Shown: positions 1 to 8,726 of the stretch, in pieces
Numbering within the stretch: position 1 is the first letter of the stretch
How the letters are laid out: each line of letters opens with the position of its first letter
DNA from: Picochlorum sp. 'celeri'
Lineage: Eukaryota > Chlorophyta > Trebouxiophyceae
Length of the DNA: 64,000 nt
Reading direction: 5' to 3'
Assembly (NCBI GenBank): GCA_010909725.1
Contig: JAACMV010000001.1
Location: forward strand, 779,533-843,532
Made by a program: the position numbers and the translations under genes
Notes under the pieces: generated by a model
Database searches by the model: none
Told to the model about the DNA's origin: nothing
Seen by the model: only the letters and a program-made list of their open reading frames with translations

Positions 1-503
1 GGACACTTGGACTGTATATCCATGTCATCCTAGTGTGTACATCTCGTAGATAGATGTGTGGTTCTGAATTTGGAGATTCTTCCAAACAACAATCCAGAGG
101 TTTTTGATGCCAGTATGTACCCGCATGAGTGTTCTTTGATCACATAATTCCTTCTCTTCAGAGTATAAGGCGGAGAGAACAACTGAGGTTGATCTCAAGT
201 CGATTTGAGTAGATTTTTCTTACTTCTGTAGTCTTTCGGTGAATGATGGTTTTCTTCTCAAGATGTATATACTACTATTCCGTGCTCTTGATCGCCAATG
301 ACTTTTGGTTTCACATGAACCAGCGCCTGCTATCAATCACAAGTTCAAACCCAGATATTTGAATATTTGTTGATTTGGCCTCTAGCCAACCTGATCCAAA
401 CTCGCTCGAGGGAATTCATACCCGAACAGGTACCTCCCAAGCACACTGCAGTGTCAAATATTATTTTTTTCATCGCAAATCTGCTCGACTATTGAAAGAC
501 GCG
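1..503. other. intergenic / 5' leader of DedA gene
   Basis: AT-rich sequence with no convincing coding stretch. It presumably holds the end of a neighbouring transcript and the promoter and leader of the DedA-family gene that starts at 504. The reading frame of that gene stays open upstream to about 375, but without an ATG. Confidence 0.5.
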
Positions 504-1640
504 ATGGGAATCATTTCTGTCGGCCCTTGTCAAAAGGTCATCACGAATGGCGTTGTTTCTTCTCTCTTCTCCAAAGGCTCTGGAATGAAGTCTAAAGGCC
601 ACGATGTGATGAATTATCAACAAAATGGCATATGTAAGGTGGGTTCTGTGCCAAGAAGGCGGATATCTGGAACCAATCCCCTTTGCAGATCCACAACTAT
701 TATTCCATCTGTGTGCTCTTCTTCTCTGTCCCACACGGGAGCAGTAGAAGGAACGACTTTGATGGAGAGTGCAGACAGTATATCAAAAAGGCGTTCGTTT
801 GGTGTCACATTGGCGTGCCTAATGTGTGCTATTGCTGTGACAATGATGATGATGATGCCAGAGGGTGCCTTGGCAGCAGCAACAGATGCCGTGCCAGTGG
901 CACAGGGAAGCGAGAGTTCCATGGTGCATATGGTGAAGAAGGCTGTATCGTTTGTCCTTCATCTTGATGTCCATCTCGGGGATATTGTCTCCCGATTCGG
1001 CGTGCTGACATATGGGATTTTGTTTGCCATTGTGTTTGCAGAGACTGGGCTTGTTGTGACACCATTGCTTCCGGGGGATTCTCTCCTCTTTGCCACTGGC
1101 GCCTTGGCAGGTCTCGGTAAACTGAATATTGCCGTCTTATTGACGCTGTATATGACAGCCGCGACTCTCGGCGATGCCGTGAACTACTCGATTGGAAAGT
1201 TTTTGGGGAAGAGAGCGATGGAGTCCAAGCTGGTCAAGGCAGAATATGTGAAAAAGACAGAGTCATTTTACGAAAAATACGGAGGGAAAACAATCGTGCT
1301 GGCTCGATTTGTTCCTATTGTAAGGACATTTGCTCCATTTGTGGCCGGCGTTGGATCCATGGCGTATCAAACATTTGCCTTTTACAATGTGTTTGGGGCT
1401 GCCTTGTGGACTGTCTTGTGTGTTGGGGCTGGATATGTGTTTGGAAATATCCCTGCAGTGCAGAGCAACTTTTCTCTCGTTGTATTGGGAATCATTCTTG
1501 TTTCAGTCCTCCCAATTCTCTACGAAGTCGGGATGTCATATATTACAAAGGGAATGCAAAATAACTCTATAGGACGAAGTGGGAGAGTGGCACGGCGCGG
1601 TCCTGGTGGTAGCATGACAGCGTCATTCACCAATCCATGA
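504..1640 (+). CDS. DedA/VTT-family membrane protein, probably organelle targeted
   Basis: Predicted 378-residue protein. The last ~215 residues match the DedA (SNARE-associated/VTT) family, a group of multi-pass proteins linked to lipid scrambling and membrane homeostasis. Visible hallmarks are TPLLPGDSLLFATG, a GD..NY segment and the signature ARFVPIVRTFAPFVAGVGSM with its conserved Arg and Pro residues, followed by more membrane segments. The N-terminal ~125 residues are Ser/Lys/Arg rich and end in a hydrophobic run followed by ALAAA. That resembles a plastid transit peptide plus a second cleavable signal (inference). I chose the first in-frame ATG at 504; the frame is open further upstream without ATG. 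No intron is visible. Family assignment is confident; location is inferred. Confidence 0.85.
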   Translation: MGIISVGPCQKVITNGVVSSLFSKGSGMKSKGHDVMNYQQNGICKVGSVPRRRISGTNPLCRSTTIIPSVCSSSLSHTGAVEGTTLMESADSISKRRSFGVTLACLMCAIAVTMMMMMPEGALAAATDAVPVAQGSESSMVHMVKKAVSFVLHLDVHLGDIVSRFGVLTYGILFAIVFAETGLVVTPLLPGDSLLFATGALAGLGKLNIAVLLTLYMTAATLGDAVNYSIGKFLGKRAMESKLVKAEYVKKTESFYEKYGGKTIVLARFVPIVRTFAPFVAGVGSMAYQTFAFYNVFGAALWTVLCVGAGYVFGNIPAVQSNFSLVVLGIILVSVLPILYEVGMSYITKGMQNNSIGRSGRVARRGPGGSMTASFTNP

Positions 1641-1757
1641 CCATCTTTTTTGTGTTTTTCCTTTCTTGAATGCTTTTCTGTTCGACATACTAAATATATA
1701 TTGTTTATACATGCATCGTGAGAGTGATGGATGAATGAATTTGTAATTCTCATTGGG

Positions 1758-2683
1758 TTATTGTTCTTTCTTTGCCCGCCTTCTCTTGTACCGTCCTACC
1801 CCCTCAGAAAACATACCAGCCGCTATTCCTGCTACCGCTGGGAGTGCTCCCAGGAACCTCAAGGGTCCAGTAAACGTTCGTGTTGCTCCTAGGAACCCTC
1901 CAATCCAGAAGAGGGCCTCACCAATGTAATTATAATTGACCCTATATGGCCTCCGGGTGGATGGAGATTGAACAGCATTCTTCTCAAAATCCAACTGATT
2001 TTTAACATCATATCCTTTCTAATGCAAGGCCAATCGTAGCCACACCCAGACCCACAATAGACATTGCGTTGGGTATGTCTCCTGACATCATACTATCCTT
2101 CTCCATAGAATTGAAGAATGCAGGCACAAACATACCCATATACAGCGCTGAACACCCCACCACCATTCCAGCAATCTGAGATGTCTTATATACTTTGTCT
2201 CTCCTCTTTTTTTGTAGAATCCCTTTCCTGGTATGCTTTGTAACTCTTCAAGCTAGACCTCCACAATAAAAAGGACACCATTCGAACCCCATACAGTCCA
2301 ACAAGTCCCAGATGTATCTTTCCAATTGTATCGATAGAGTCTTTATTCCAAAATCTATAGGCGGACTGCGCAAGCATGGATAATCCGTATCCATACGATA
2401 TCGTGTACACAGGGTGCAGAAACCCCACACTGCTGCACACAGTCGACAGTCCCCAGTACGGGAGCAGTCCGTTGTTCATTGTCGCAGTTACAAATATCAT
2501 TAGTGTTGTTATTGAAATGTACACAATAAAAATGGTTGTGTCGGATGGGATGGGCACGCATACATATTGTCCCATCCACGTGGAAGAGTGAATGTCCACG
2601 TCAGCAACGCCACCACCGACAGGTGGTTTTTTTTTACCATGATGGGCGAATTTACACAAGCCATATGACACCTCTGCAGACAT
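1758..2683 (-). pseudogene. DUF1295 / steroid-reductase-like membrane protein, broken by two frameshifts
   Basis: Three reading-frame pieces join into one DUF1295-like protein (3-oxo-5-alpha-steroid 4-dehydrogenase superfamily). Piece 1 (2683 to about 2213) has membrane helices and RMVSFLLWRSSL. Piece 2 (about 2207-2016) gives a helix ending in LYMGMFVPAFF, then GLGVATIGLALE. Piece 3 (about 2015-1758) gives NYNYIGEALFWIGGFLGA, matching the family's NYFGE region. The frame changes at a 7-A run (2207-2213, reads as if one A too many) and at a 3-A run (2016-2018, as if one A too few). A 46-nt GTATAT..TTCAG intron could bridge the first break but would delete most of a helix. Either homopolymer sequencing errors or a decaying gene fits. 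The start lies 15 bp from the divergent gene at 2699. Confidence 0.6.
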
Positions 2684-2698
2684 TACGTATTACATAAA
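2684..2698. promoter_or_regulatory. 15-bp gap between divergent start codons
   Basis: The ATG of the DUF1295-like gene (minus) and the ATG of the membrane-protein gene (plus) are separated by only 15 bases. Each gene's promoter and leader must therefore lie inside the other's coding sequence, or one annotated start is wrong. Confidence 0.4.
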
Positions 2699-3442
2699 AT
2701 GAATAATGTCGCGAATAATGAGTATGGATGGGTGATTGCGAGTCTGTGGTACACGACTGCAGTATTTGCAGCAGTGTACCCATGTGTCACCCACTTGTCC
2801 GATACGTACGGAAAGGAGAACCAGACTGTAGTACTACTAGGAAATATTGATATTCCCATTGGTACCCTGTTTTTAATCGCTGACGCGGGATTCGGGCTGT
2901 CATGCTTTGTTTTTCTTCAGCTTGCAAAAGCATATGGAGAGCAGGTGTATGCTCCACAGGCTCCACGATACCCGGGAGCATTTCAACAAACGTGCCTGGA
3001 CGGCACGTCGTTGAAAAAGTACCCTTCTGGGTTTCTTCGATATCTACCGTTTGCATTCTCGCTCACGTTTCTGCTCCCAATCCTGGTGGGGCTGTACCTT
3101 GTCTTTATTCTAGGAGAGGTGCAGGTATTCCTGCAATCCCTGGCAGGGTACCTGATAGTATTTAGCATTCAGATTGCCATGGAAACGAATATCTTTAATA
3201 GGAACCAACTGACGTCAAGCGTACCGTTCAGCTTTGGACTGTATAGATTTTGGCAGATTGTACGAGGGCTGGTGATGTGTACCCTGTCTGCTTCACGTAC
3301 TGCACAGGAGGCATGTAGGATATCGCAGGCGTGTCTGTTGATGCTTCTCGCGTTCTGGATATTCGATCATGCTGTGACATCGACACTCCTTCCATGGATG
3401 CTGAATGTACAATGTATAGAAACAAGGGCAAAATCACACTAG
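2699..3442 (+). CDS. multi-pass membrane protein, unrecognised
   Basis: Predicted 247-residue protein with about five or six hydrophobic segments: near the N-terminus (WVIASLWYTTAVFAAVYP), at LFLIADAGFGLSCFVFLQLA, FAFSLTFLLPILVGLYLVFI, LAGYLIVFSIQIAM, and near the C-terminus. The loop between the second and third segments is rich in Pro and Gly. There is no recognisable catalytic motif and I cannot place it in a family. It starts at an ATG with no visible intron and is divergent from the DUF1295-like gene, 15 bp away, which suggests a shared promoter (inference). Reasonable length and hydropathy support a real gene. Confidence 0.6.
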   Translation: MNNVANNEYGWVIASLWYTTAVFAAVYPCVTHLSDTYGKENQTVVLLGNIDIPIGTLFLIADAGFGLSCFVFLQLAKAYGEQVYAPQAPRYPGAFQQTCLDGTSLKKYPSGFLRYLPFAFSLTFLLPILVGLYLVFILGEVQVFLQSLAGYLIVFSIQIAMETNIFNRNQLTSSVPFSFGLYRFWQIVRGLVMCTLSASRTAQEACRISQACLLMLLAFWIFDHAVTSTLLPWMLNVQCIETRAKSH

Positions 3443-3501
3443 AAAAAACAAAAAATAGTTTGCATATTATTGAATAACCAAACCACCTCATTTTATTATT
3501 A

Positions 3502-4145
3502 TTACATTTCATTTTGAATAATATCAATGATTGATTGTGCTGGAAGCAACCCTTCCGTCCGAAGAGCTGGTTTGTCAGCATCCATGCCAACAAATATAAG
3601 GGTCGGGAGACCTTGAATCTGCAGTGCACTACTAATGCCTTCATTCTCATCACAGTCAATCTTTAATATCTGCACACTGTCCCCCAATGTCTCTGCAACC
3701 TGCTCCAATTCCTTTTGAAGCATGACGCATGGCCCGCACCACGTTGCGAAGAAATCAATAATCAAGGGCTTTTCTCTGTTGACAATTTCAACCTCAAGCT
3801 CCTCCTCGTTCACCTGGCGAATACGGCCACTGCCTTTACTTTCACCACCCTGCATGCCATGACAACATGTTGGAATCAGATGTCTATAGAGAAATGTATG
3901 AATGCAAAATTGCATCGTACCGATGAGGCTTGTGGTGGAGAAGAGCCACGGCATGTTCTCTTGCTTCTGCTTCTTCCGGAAGACAGTGTCGATATCGAGA
4001 CCATCTTGTTTTGCCCTGGTGCTACAGTATATCGTAAAGATGGAATGCTGGGATGCGTCATCGTCCAAGGGTTTGCGAGTTTTTGACAACCCTGAGAAAA
4101 AAAACACTTGGTCTGGTGCAATGGTGATGTTGCCAAGGTCGTCAT
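3502..4145 (-). CDS. TRXz: thioredoxin z (CITRX-like), plastid
   Basis: CDS is complement(join(3502..3849,3921..4145)), 190 residues. The 71-nt intron (GTACGA..GCATGCAG) is phase 0. Reading through it gives an alternative ORF without a transit peptide; splicing joins a Ser/Thr/Arg-rich presequence (MTTLATSPLHQTK...) to the thioredoxin domain. The redox site WCGPC is at about residues 112-116, followed by the cis-Pro motif GLPTL. The C-terminus RTEGLLPAQSIIDIIQNEM closely resembles the RTEGL..DII.NEM end typical of plant TRX z. In plants TRX z associates with the plastid-encoded RNA polymerase and fructokinase-like proteins (family knowledge). The stop lies within a TGTAA motif. Confidence 0.85.
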
Positions 4146-4457
4146 GGTAGTAGTATTCTCAGTCTTTGGATCGCTATTATTTGAATTAATTCGGGTACAC
4201 GGATGATATCGACGCACTGATCTGAAGGGAATTCTGGCGCGATCGAGAGCTCTCGAGGAACTCGAGTTGCTTTCTTTTTTTATTACAGAACTCTGGGGCG
4301 ACACACCTGGTTGTCTTGTATTGTGTCTGCACAAAACCTGGCGTCAAGAAGGAGTATTCAATATTGATTGACAACGTCTCGTCCTAAAGACTATAGCTTT
4401 AATCAATTACATAGGACAATACTCTGTATTGCCAATCTATGTATCAAGGGCCCTGTG
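4146..4457. promoter_or_regulatory. divergent intergenic region, TRX z / repeat-protein gene
   Basis: About 310 bp between the TRX z start (minus) and the repeat-protein start (plus). Open frames extend into it on the minus strand but lack protein-like character. It probably holds both promoters; no specific element is recognised. Confidence 0.4.
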
Positions 4458-4911
4458 ATGGATATTTACCAAAGTGGTTCCAGGCTTGGTATGTTGCATC
4501 ACATTCTTCCAGTCTACGACGCAGCACCGCTTGTGTATCATATAGCAGTGCAGAGCAAATAATGTACTGATGGTGTACTGTACGTGTGTAGGATGCATGG
4601 ATTTTGGAGGGGATATTTATATTTCTGGGTGCAGAGAGGGATATTTCAGTTGCGGTGATGTGTACAAGGGAGGCAGCAGAGTGGGGTATATTTCCAATGA
4701 AGACTTGTACGTTGACGGTTCCCGTGTTGGCTATGTAACAAGGTCTGGAGATATGTTTGTTGATGGATGCCGCGTTGGTGAGTTGGATGATGGTGGTGAT
4801 GTGTATGTTCAAGGGTGCCGAAGGGGCAATATCCAGGGGAGCTTGGATGATTTGGAAAAGAAAATGTACATGTTTGCTTTTCTCTACTGCTTCACGGATG
4901 TATTAAGATAA
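4458..4911 (+). CDS. beta-flower-like repeat protein, spliced
   Basis: CDS is join(4458..4488,4592..4911), 116 residues. The 103-nt intron (GTATGT..GTGTAG, phase 1) falls inside the first repeat, and splicing restores it as DIYQSGSRLGCMDFGG. Six repeats of 15-16 residues follow the pattern D-[IVLM]-[YF]-x-x-G-[SC]-R-x-G: DIYQSGSRLG, DIYISGCREG, DVYKGGSRVG, DLYVDGSRVG, DMFVDGCRVG and DVYVQGCRRG. Then comes a short helical tail (SLDDLEKKMYMFAFLYCF). Similar GDVYDxxGxRVGYI repeats occur in bacterial 4-fold beta-flower proteins (from memory; the match is by pattern). Function is unknown. A diverged copy of the last ~100 bp lies near 8365-8466. Confidence 0.7.
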
Positions 4912-5688
4912 AGTCGTAAATTTGTATCAGTGGAAAGGAGACGTGCGTTTGCTCGTATTTCCATGAGTCCGATGATGGCGGTGAGGTATCCCTACGCCAC
5001 CACACTTGGGATTTTTTTCCGACCCAAAGGATATCCTGGTACCAGGGGATACCATATAATCCACCGCTGGCCGAATCTGAGCCCGATTATCAAAGATACA
5101 CGTGTCTCCAGTGGGTATACAGGAATCTTCATCTAACGCAGTCACTGATCGAAATTCAAACCATGACCATACTCATCTTGGACATTGGCATCACCTAGGC
5201 AGATGGTCGCATTCCTATGATTTCTAGATCCAAAAATGACAAGATAAACTTCTTTTCCTTCCTTCACGTATTCGTGTGTGTTATTTCTGGCATAACACAC
5301 TTCTTAACGTCAACCCAACAACAAGAGTGGTTGAGTACAGTACTGAACAGATGAATTGTTGGGATGAAATCATCTCATCCTAATCGAAATATGTCGATTG
5401 GCATGCCAATTGTATGGATTATATGCCGATATGGCAATCCCGCGGTAGGCCATAGTCCCATAGGGATTTTCACAGAGAGTGTCCAAAGGAGATATCTCCT
5501 CCAAAGATTTGGTGCAAGCGCGCCTCGTGGACAGGTAACTCCCATGAATGAAAACTTTCACAGGACTCTCTCGCCAAGCCATCCATTCCAGAAGTACTGC
5601 GTCAGTAATGCGTCAGCGTGAGTCCTCCTGGAATTGATAAATAAATGTAATAATAGTACAAGTTAGTGACGAATATTTGTTTAAACGA
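4912..5688. other. intergenic, no gene recognised
   Basis: About 780 bp between the repeat-protein gene and the kinase. Short open frames occur on both strands (for example 4930-5136), but none has a recognisable domain, plausible splice structure or consistent coding character. The final part presumably contains the kinase promoter. Confidence 0.4.
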
Positions 5689-7077
5689 ATGAATCCATTG
5701 AAATTGGCTAACGGCATCGACAAACTTGGGTTTGCTTCCGGGAGAAACGGCAGCGTAAGCAGTGTGTTATCAAAGCACCCTGTCGCTGTGCGCTGCAACA
5801 GTCTACCGACAGATGCAATAGAGATGAAACATGATTCATCATCGATATTTGTGTCTCCTTTTGAGAACGGTGGGACAGATTTTGACTCCGAAGACGCTGG
5901 AGTCCAAGATTCAGTTGTAGTAGCTCCTGCTGCTCGATCTAGCAGCCCCAACTATCTGTCGAAAATATCCCAGGGACCTCAAATGATGGGAGATATTTAT
6001 ACGAGTGGCCTTGCACCGAGCGAATTGACTGTTGGGAAAATGGTTGGGTCTGGCTCATATGGAAGGGTCTTTCATGGGCACCACAATCTCTATGGGGATG
6101 TGGCAGTCAAATTGATCTCTTTGGATGGGGATAGCGAGAAATTGTTGAAAAACGTCAAGTTGGAAAGCCAGGCGGGTATGAGAATGAGCCATGAAAATGT
6201 AGCCCAAACCTTTAGGGTTCGCGTGTACAGACGTCAAGGCAGCACATTGTCTGGGTCTCAGAGGATTGCCAAATGCAGGCTGTGCATTGAAAAGGATTCC
6301 TCGAAGACAGTTGATCCAGTGGTGATTTCCAAGGATGGTGCCCGGGAGATTCTATCCCTGGACTATTTGGCAGATTCCAGGGAAGCAGTCGACCAGACAT
6401 TTCGATTACTAGAAGCAGAACGGCAAGAGGATCCCATTAATCTCGAGTTTCTTCTTATACAGGAGTTTTGCAATGGAGGCACTCTGGGAGACGCTCTGCA
6501 ACGAGGTGATTTTCGGGATACAGGCGAACCTGCCAAACTTCTCCGGCTCAAAAACATTGCCCTGAATATTGCCCATGGTATTCAGTACATGCATAAAAAC
6601 CATATAATTCATCGGGATCTGTCCAGCAACAATGCAATGCTTCATTATGTATATGATGCTGAAGATCAAACCCCAAGGGCTTCGAATATGACAGCTAAGC
6701 TGATTGATTTTGGGCGTGTATCCATCAATGCACCCCACATGGCAAAGTCAGAAGGCATGAGCACCATTGCGTATGCTTCCCCAGAGATCATGAGCGATGG
6801 CTACACCAGCAAAGCGTCCGACATCTTTTCCTTGGGCGTGTTGATCTGGGAGGTTTGGACTGGAGAGCGAGCATGGGACGACGCTAGGCCTGCCCAGATC
6901 CTCTATGCCATCTGCGAGGGAGAGCGATTGCCTATTCCTGAGGACATGCCGACGGCCCTGGTTGAAGTGCTGCATCGGTGTTGGTTGCTGGATCCAGATG
7001 AGCGCCCGACTGTGGAGGAAATTGTTGAGGTGCTCGAGGGGCTGATATCTGGGGGGCTAGAGGCCGAGGTGAAATGA
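5689..7077 (+). CDS. protein kinase, tyrosine-kinase-like (TKL) type
   Basis: Predicted 462 residues from the first ATG; the frame is open slightly further upstream without ATG. The Ser-rich N-terminal ~115 residues have no domain. The kinase domain has a glycine loop GSGSYGRVFHG, the ATP-binding Lys in VAVKLI, the catalytic loop HRDLSSNN, a metal-binding DFG and the activation-segment end YASPEI, then DIFSLGVLIWEVWTGERAW. TRP-like ends typical of TKL kinases follow (DPDERPTVEEIVEVLEGL). A large insert of roughly 70-80 residues sits between the N-lobe helix and the hinge (LLIQEFCNGGTL). The usual Lys after HRDL is Ser, as in some tyrosine-type loops, but Asp, Asn and DFG are intact, so activity is likely. 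Substrate unknown. Confidence 0.9.
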   Translation: MNPLKLANGIDKLGFASGRNGSVSSVLSKHPVAVRCNSLPTDAIEMKHDSSSIFVSPFENGGTDFDSEDAGVQDSVVVAPAARSSSPNYLSKISQGPQMMGDIYTSGLAPSELTVGKMVGSGSYGRVFHGHHNLYGDVAVKLISLDGDSEKLLKNVKLESQAGMRMSHENVAQTFRVRVYRRQGSTLSGSQRIAKCRLCIEKDSSKTVDPVVISKDGAREILSLDYLADSREAVDQTFRLLEAERQEDPINLEFLLIQEFCNGGTLGDALQRGDFRDTGEPAKLLRLKNIALNIAHGIQYMHKNHIIHRDLSSNNAMLHYVYDAEDQTPRASNMTAKLIDFGRVSINAPHMAKSEGMSTIAYASPEIMSDGYTSKASDIFSLGVLIWEVWTGERAWDDARPAQILYAICEGERLPIPEDMPTALVEVLHRCWLLDPDERPTVEEIVEVLEGLISGGLEAEVK

Positions 7078-7548
7078 TAAAAATGATTAACTATTCTAGT
7101 GACCCAATGGGCCACGAATGAATGAATGAGAGACAAGAATACTGCAAGATCGGATAAAAATTTCAGACCATCGGAGGCATGCATACAAGCGCTTCAATAC
7201 CTGTCAATTTATAAGCATGCAGCTTTTTTTTTTACCATTGATTTGTACTCTAGAGCAGGAGAACTTTTGGGATGAAGCTATCTAGTTAGCCAGCTTTCAA
7301 AAGGCAAATTTGCTCATTTCAAAGCTTCATTGATACATGTTCTGAGTTCCATGAATACAAAGAGAACCAAGCGTAGCCTACTGTCAAGATGATTCTTCAC
7401 ATATTTCATAATCAATTTCATGTACTGTTTTCAGTGTGGTTCTGATCATCAGCCAAACCGAGGAACACTTTTACAATGTAACTACTAAAGTAACCTATAT
7501 TCCACTCAGTATTCAGCCTGAAAGAAAGTATTGTCAGGATCTTATGCG

Positions 7549-7862
7549 ATGAGGGCATTCAGTGTAATTAAGTATGATGAATGCTACCGGTTTGTTGTCG
7601 CGGTCATCATGCTCTGTGCTGCACAAACGTTTTCAGATGAGAGTGCCCACGCGTTGAATGGCAATACACTGTATTGCCCTGATGGCTGTTCTATACGAGC
7701 AGGGACTGCGCTCTTAAGTTCAATAAGAAGGAAGTCATGAATGATTGTGGATGTACCTGTGATGGTGGTCAGAGCCAGTGCTTTGAAAAACGAATCACAA
7801 AGTGGCTCAATGGCAGTTGGAGGCATTTTGCATGGTTTGTGGTCTTTGTGCAATTGAGCTAG
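7549..7862 (+). CDS. possible small secreted Cys-rich protein (frame change or tiny intron)
   Basis: Two frames fit together. From ATG 7549, the first ~40 residues contain a hydrophobic signal-like stretch (FVVAVIMLCAAQTF) ending near SAHA. From about 7704 a second frame gives a Cys-rich tail (NDCGCTCDGGQSQCFEKR). They would be joined by a 32-nt GTATTG..GAGCAG segment (7671-7702) in phase 2, shorter than any other intron here, or by a frameshift. The spliced product would be 93 residues. No family is recognised. The neighbourhood looks decayed, so this may be a pseudogene. Low confidence. Confidence 0.25.
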
Positions 7863-8364
7863 TGTAGTTCACTTTCTATACATTCACTGCGTGCCGGGAT
7901 TCACTAAAAGGGGATTGAGATATTACTTTATATTACCTATGAGATATATACATTCATACCTCCCCTGGTGGGATCATTCGCCAGCGGCGTCTTGGGACAA
8001 GTTTCATGATCTTGAAATTTCTTTTATGAGCCCAATCTCATCAAATGACACATTCGATAAACTGATGACACGCTGGCATTCCCAGTATATGTGTCACTTG
8101 TCATCACCATCATCCTTGCGGAAAGCTCTAGCAGAGCATGCCACAGAGTGGAGACCATGGAAGCCGTTTGTAGCAAAACCAATCAGCTTCTTGATGTCCC
8201 CATCAGAGATTTGCTTGGCGATAATACCAGTTGGCAGGGCATTGCTAGCCCCGCATGCTATCAGAGCAATCTTGTTTTGTGCCTTGGTCAATGAGCATGC
8301 ATTCAGGGTTGTGGCTGGCACGGAATTCATCAGACATGCCTGTTTGAGGCCTTGAACCTTGCGG

Positions 8365-8466
8365 TGCCGACAGGGCAATATCCAGGTGGGGGACCTGGAT
8401 GATTTGGAAAAGAAAATGTACATGTTTGCCTTTTGCCTTCTCTAATGCTTCACGGATGCATTAAGA
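8365..8466 (+). pseudogene. duplicated 3' fragment of the beta-flower-like repeat gene
   Basis: This stretch is clearly homologous to 4816-4910. Both read GGGCAATATCCAG, then the same GATGATTTGGAAAAGAAAAT block, then CTTCACGGATG. The encoded tail is kept in frame (NIQVGDLDDLEKKMYMFAF), but a small insertion brings a stop four codons later, and no upstream repeats or acceptor site are visible. I read it as a partial duplication that has lost the rest of the gene. Confidence 0.7.
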
Positions 8467-8726
8467 TGAGAAAATATATGTATTTCTATGAGTAAATCTG
8501 ACTTGTATACTGCTGATATTCCCATGAGAGAGGTAGATTGGTTCAGAGGACATGTGGAGACATGCCATGCATTGTCTTTGCGTTCAGTAACGTGGCATTG
8601 CTCATGGTGGAATAAGATCATTCATGGTTAGGAATTGTTTTTTCATAATGATATTTCGTTATTGATCTACGCATTGTGATTAGGAAAGGAAGAAATTTGA
8701 CAGCCAGCTTGTCATTCAAGGGCGCC

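Larger units (their letters stand above)
7078..8726. other. 1.65-kb region without an intact recognised gene
   Basis: This is the longest gene-poor stretch of the window. It contains a possible small secreted Cys-rich gene (7549-7862), a weak thiolase-like trace on the minus strand (about 8094-8365) and a diverged copy of the end of the repeat-protein gene (about 8365-8466). The pattern suggests decayed or duplicated material. The last ~200 bp would hold the WDR6-like promoter. Confidence 0.5.

Noticed and set aside
3502..4107. Unspliced 201-residue thioredoxin frame running through 3850-3920
   Set aside because: It includes an intron with good GT..AG ends; the spliced form has a proper transit peptide.
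7891..8355. Plus-strand open frame of about 154 codons
   Set aside because: Starts without ATG, has no domain, and lies in a decayed region with a better (though weak) minus-strand signal.
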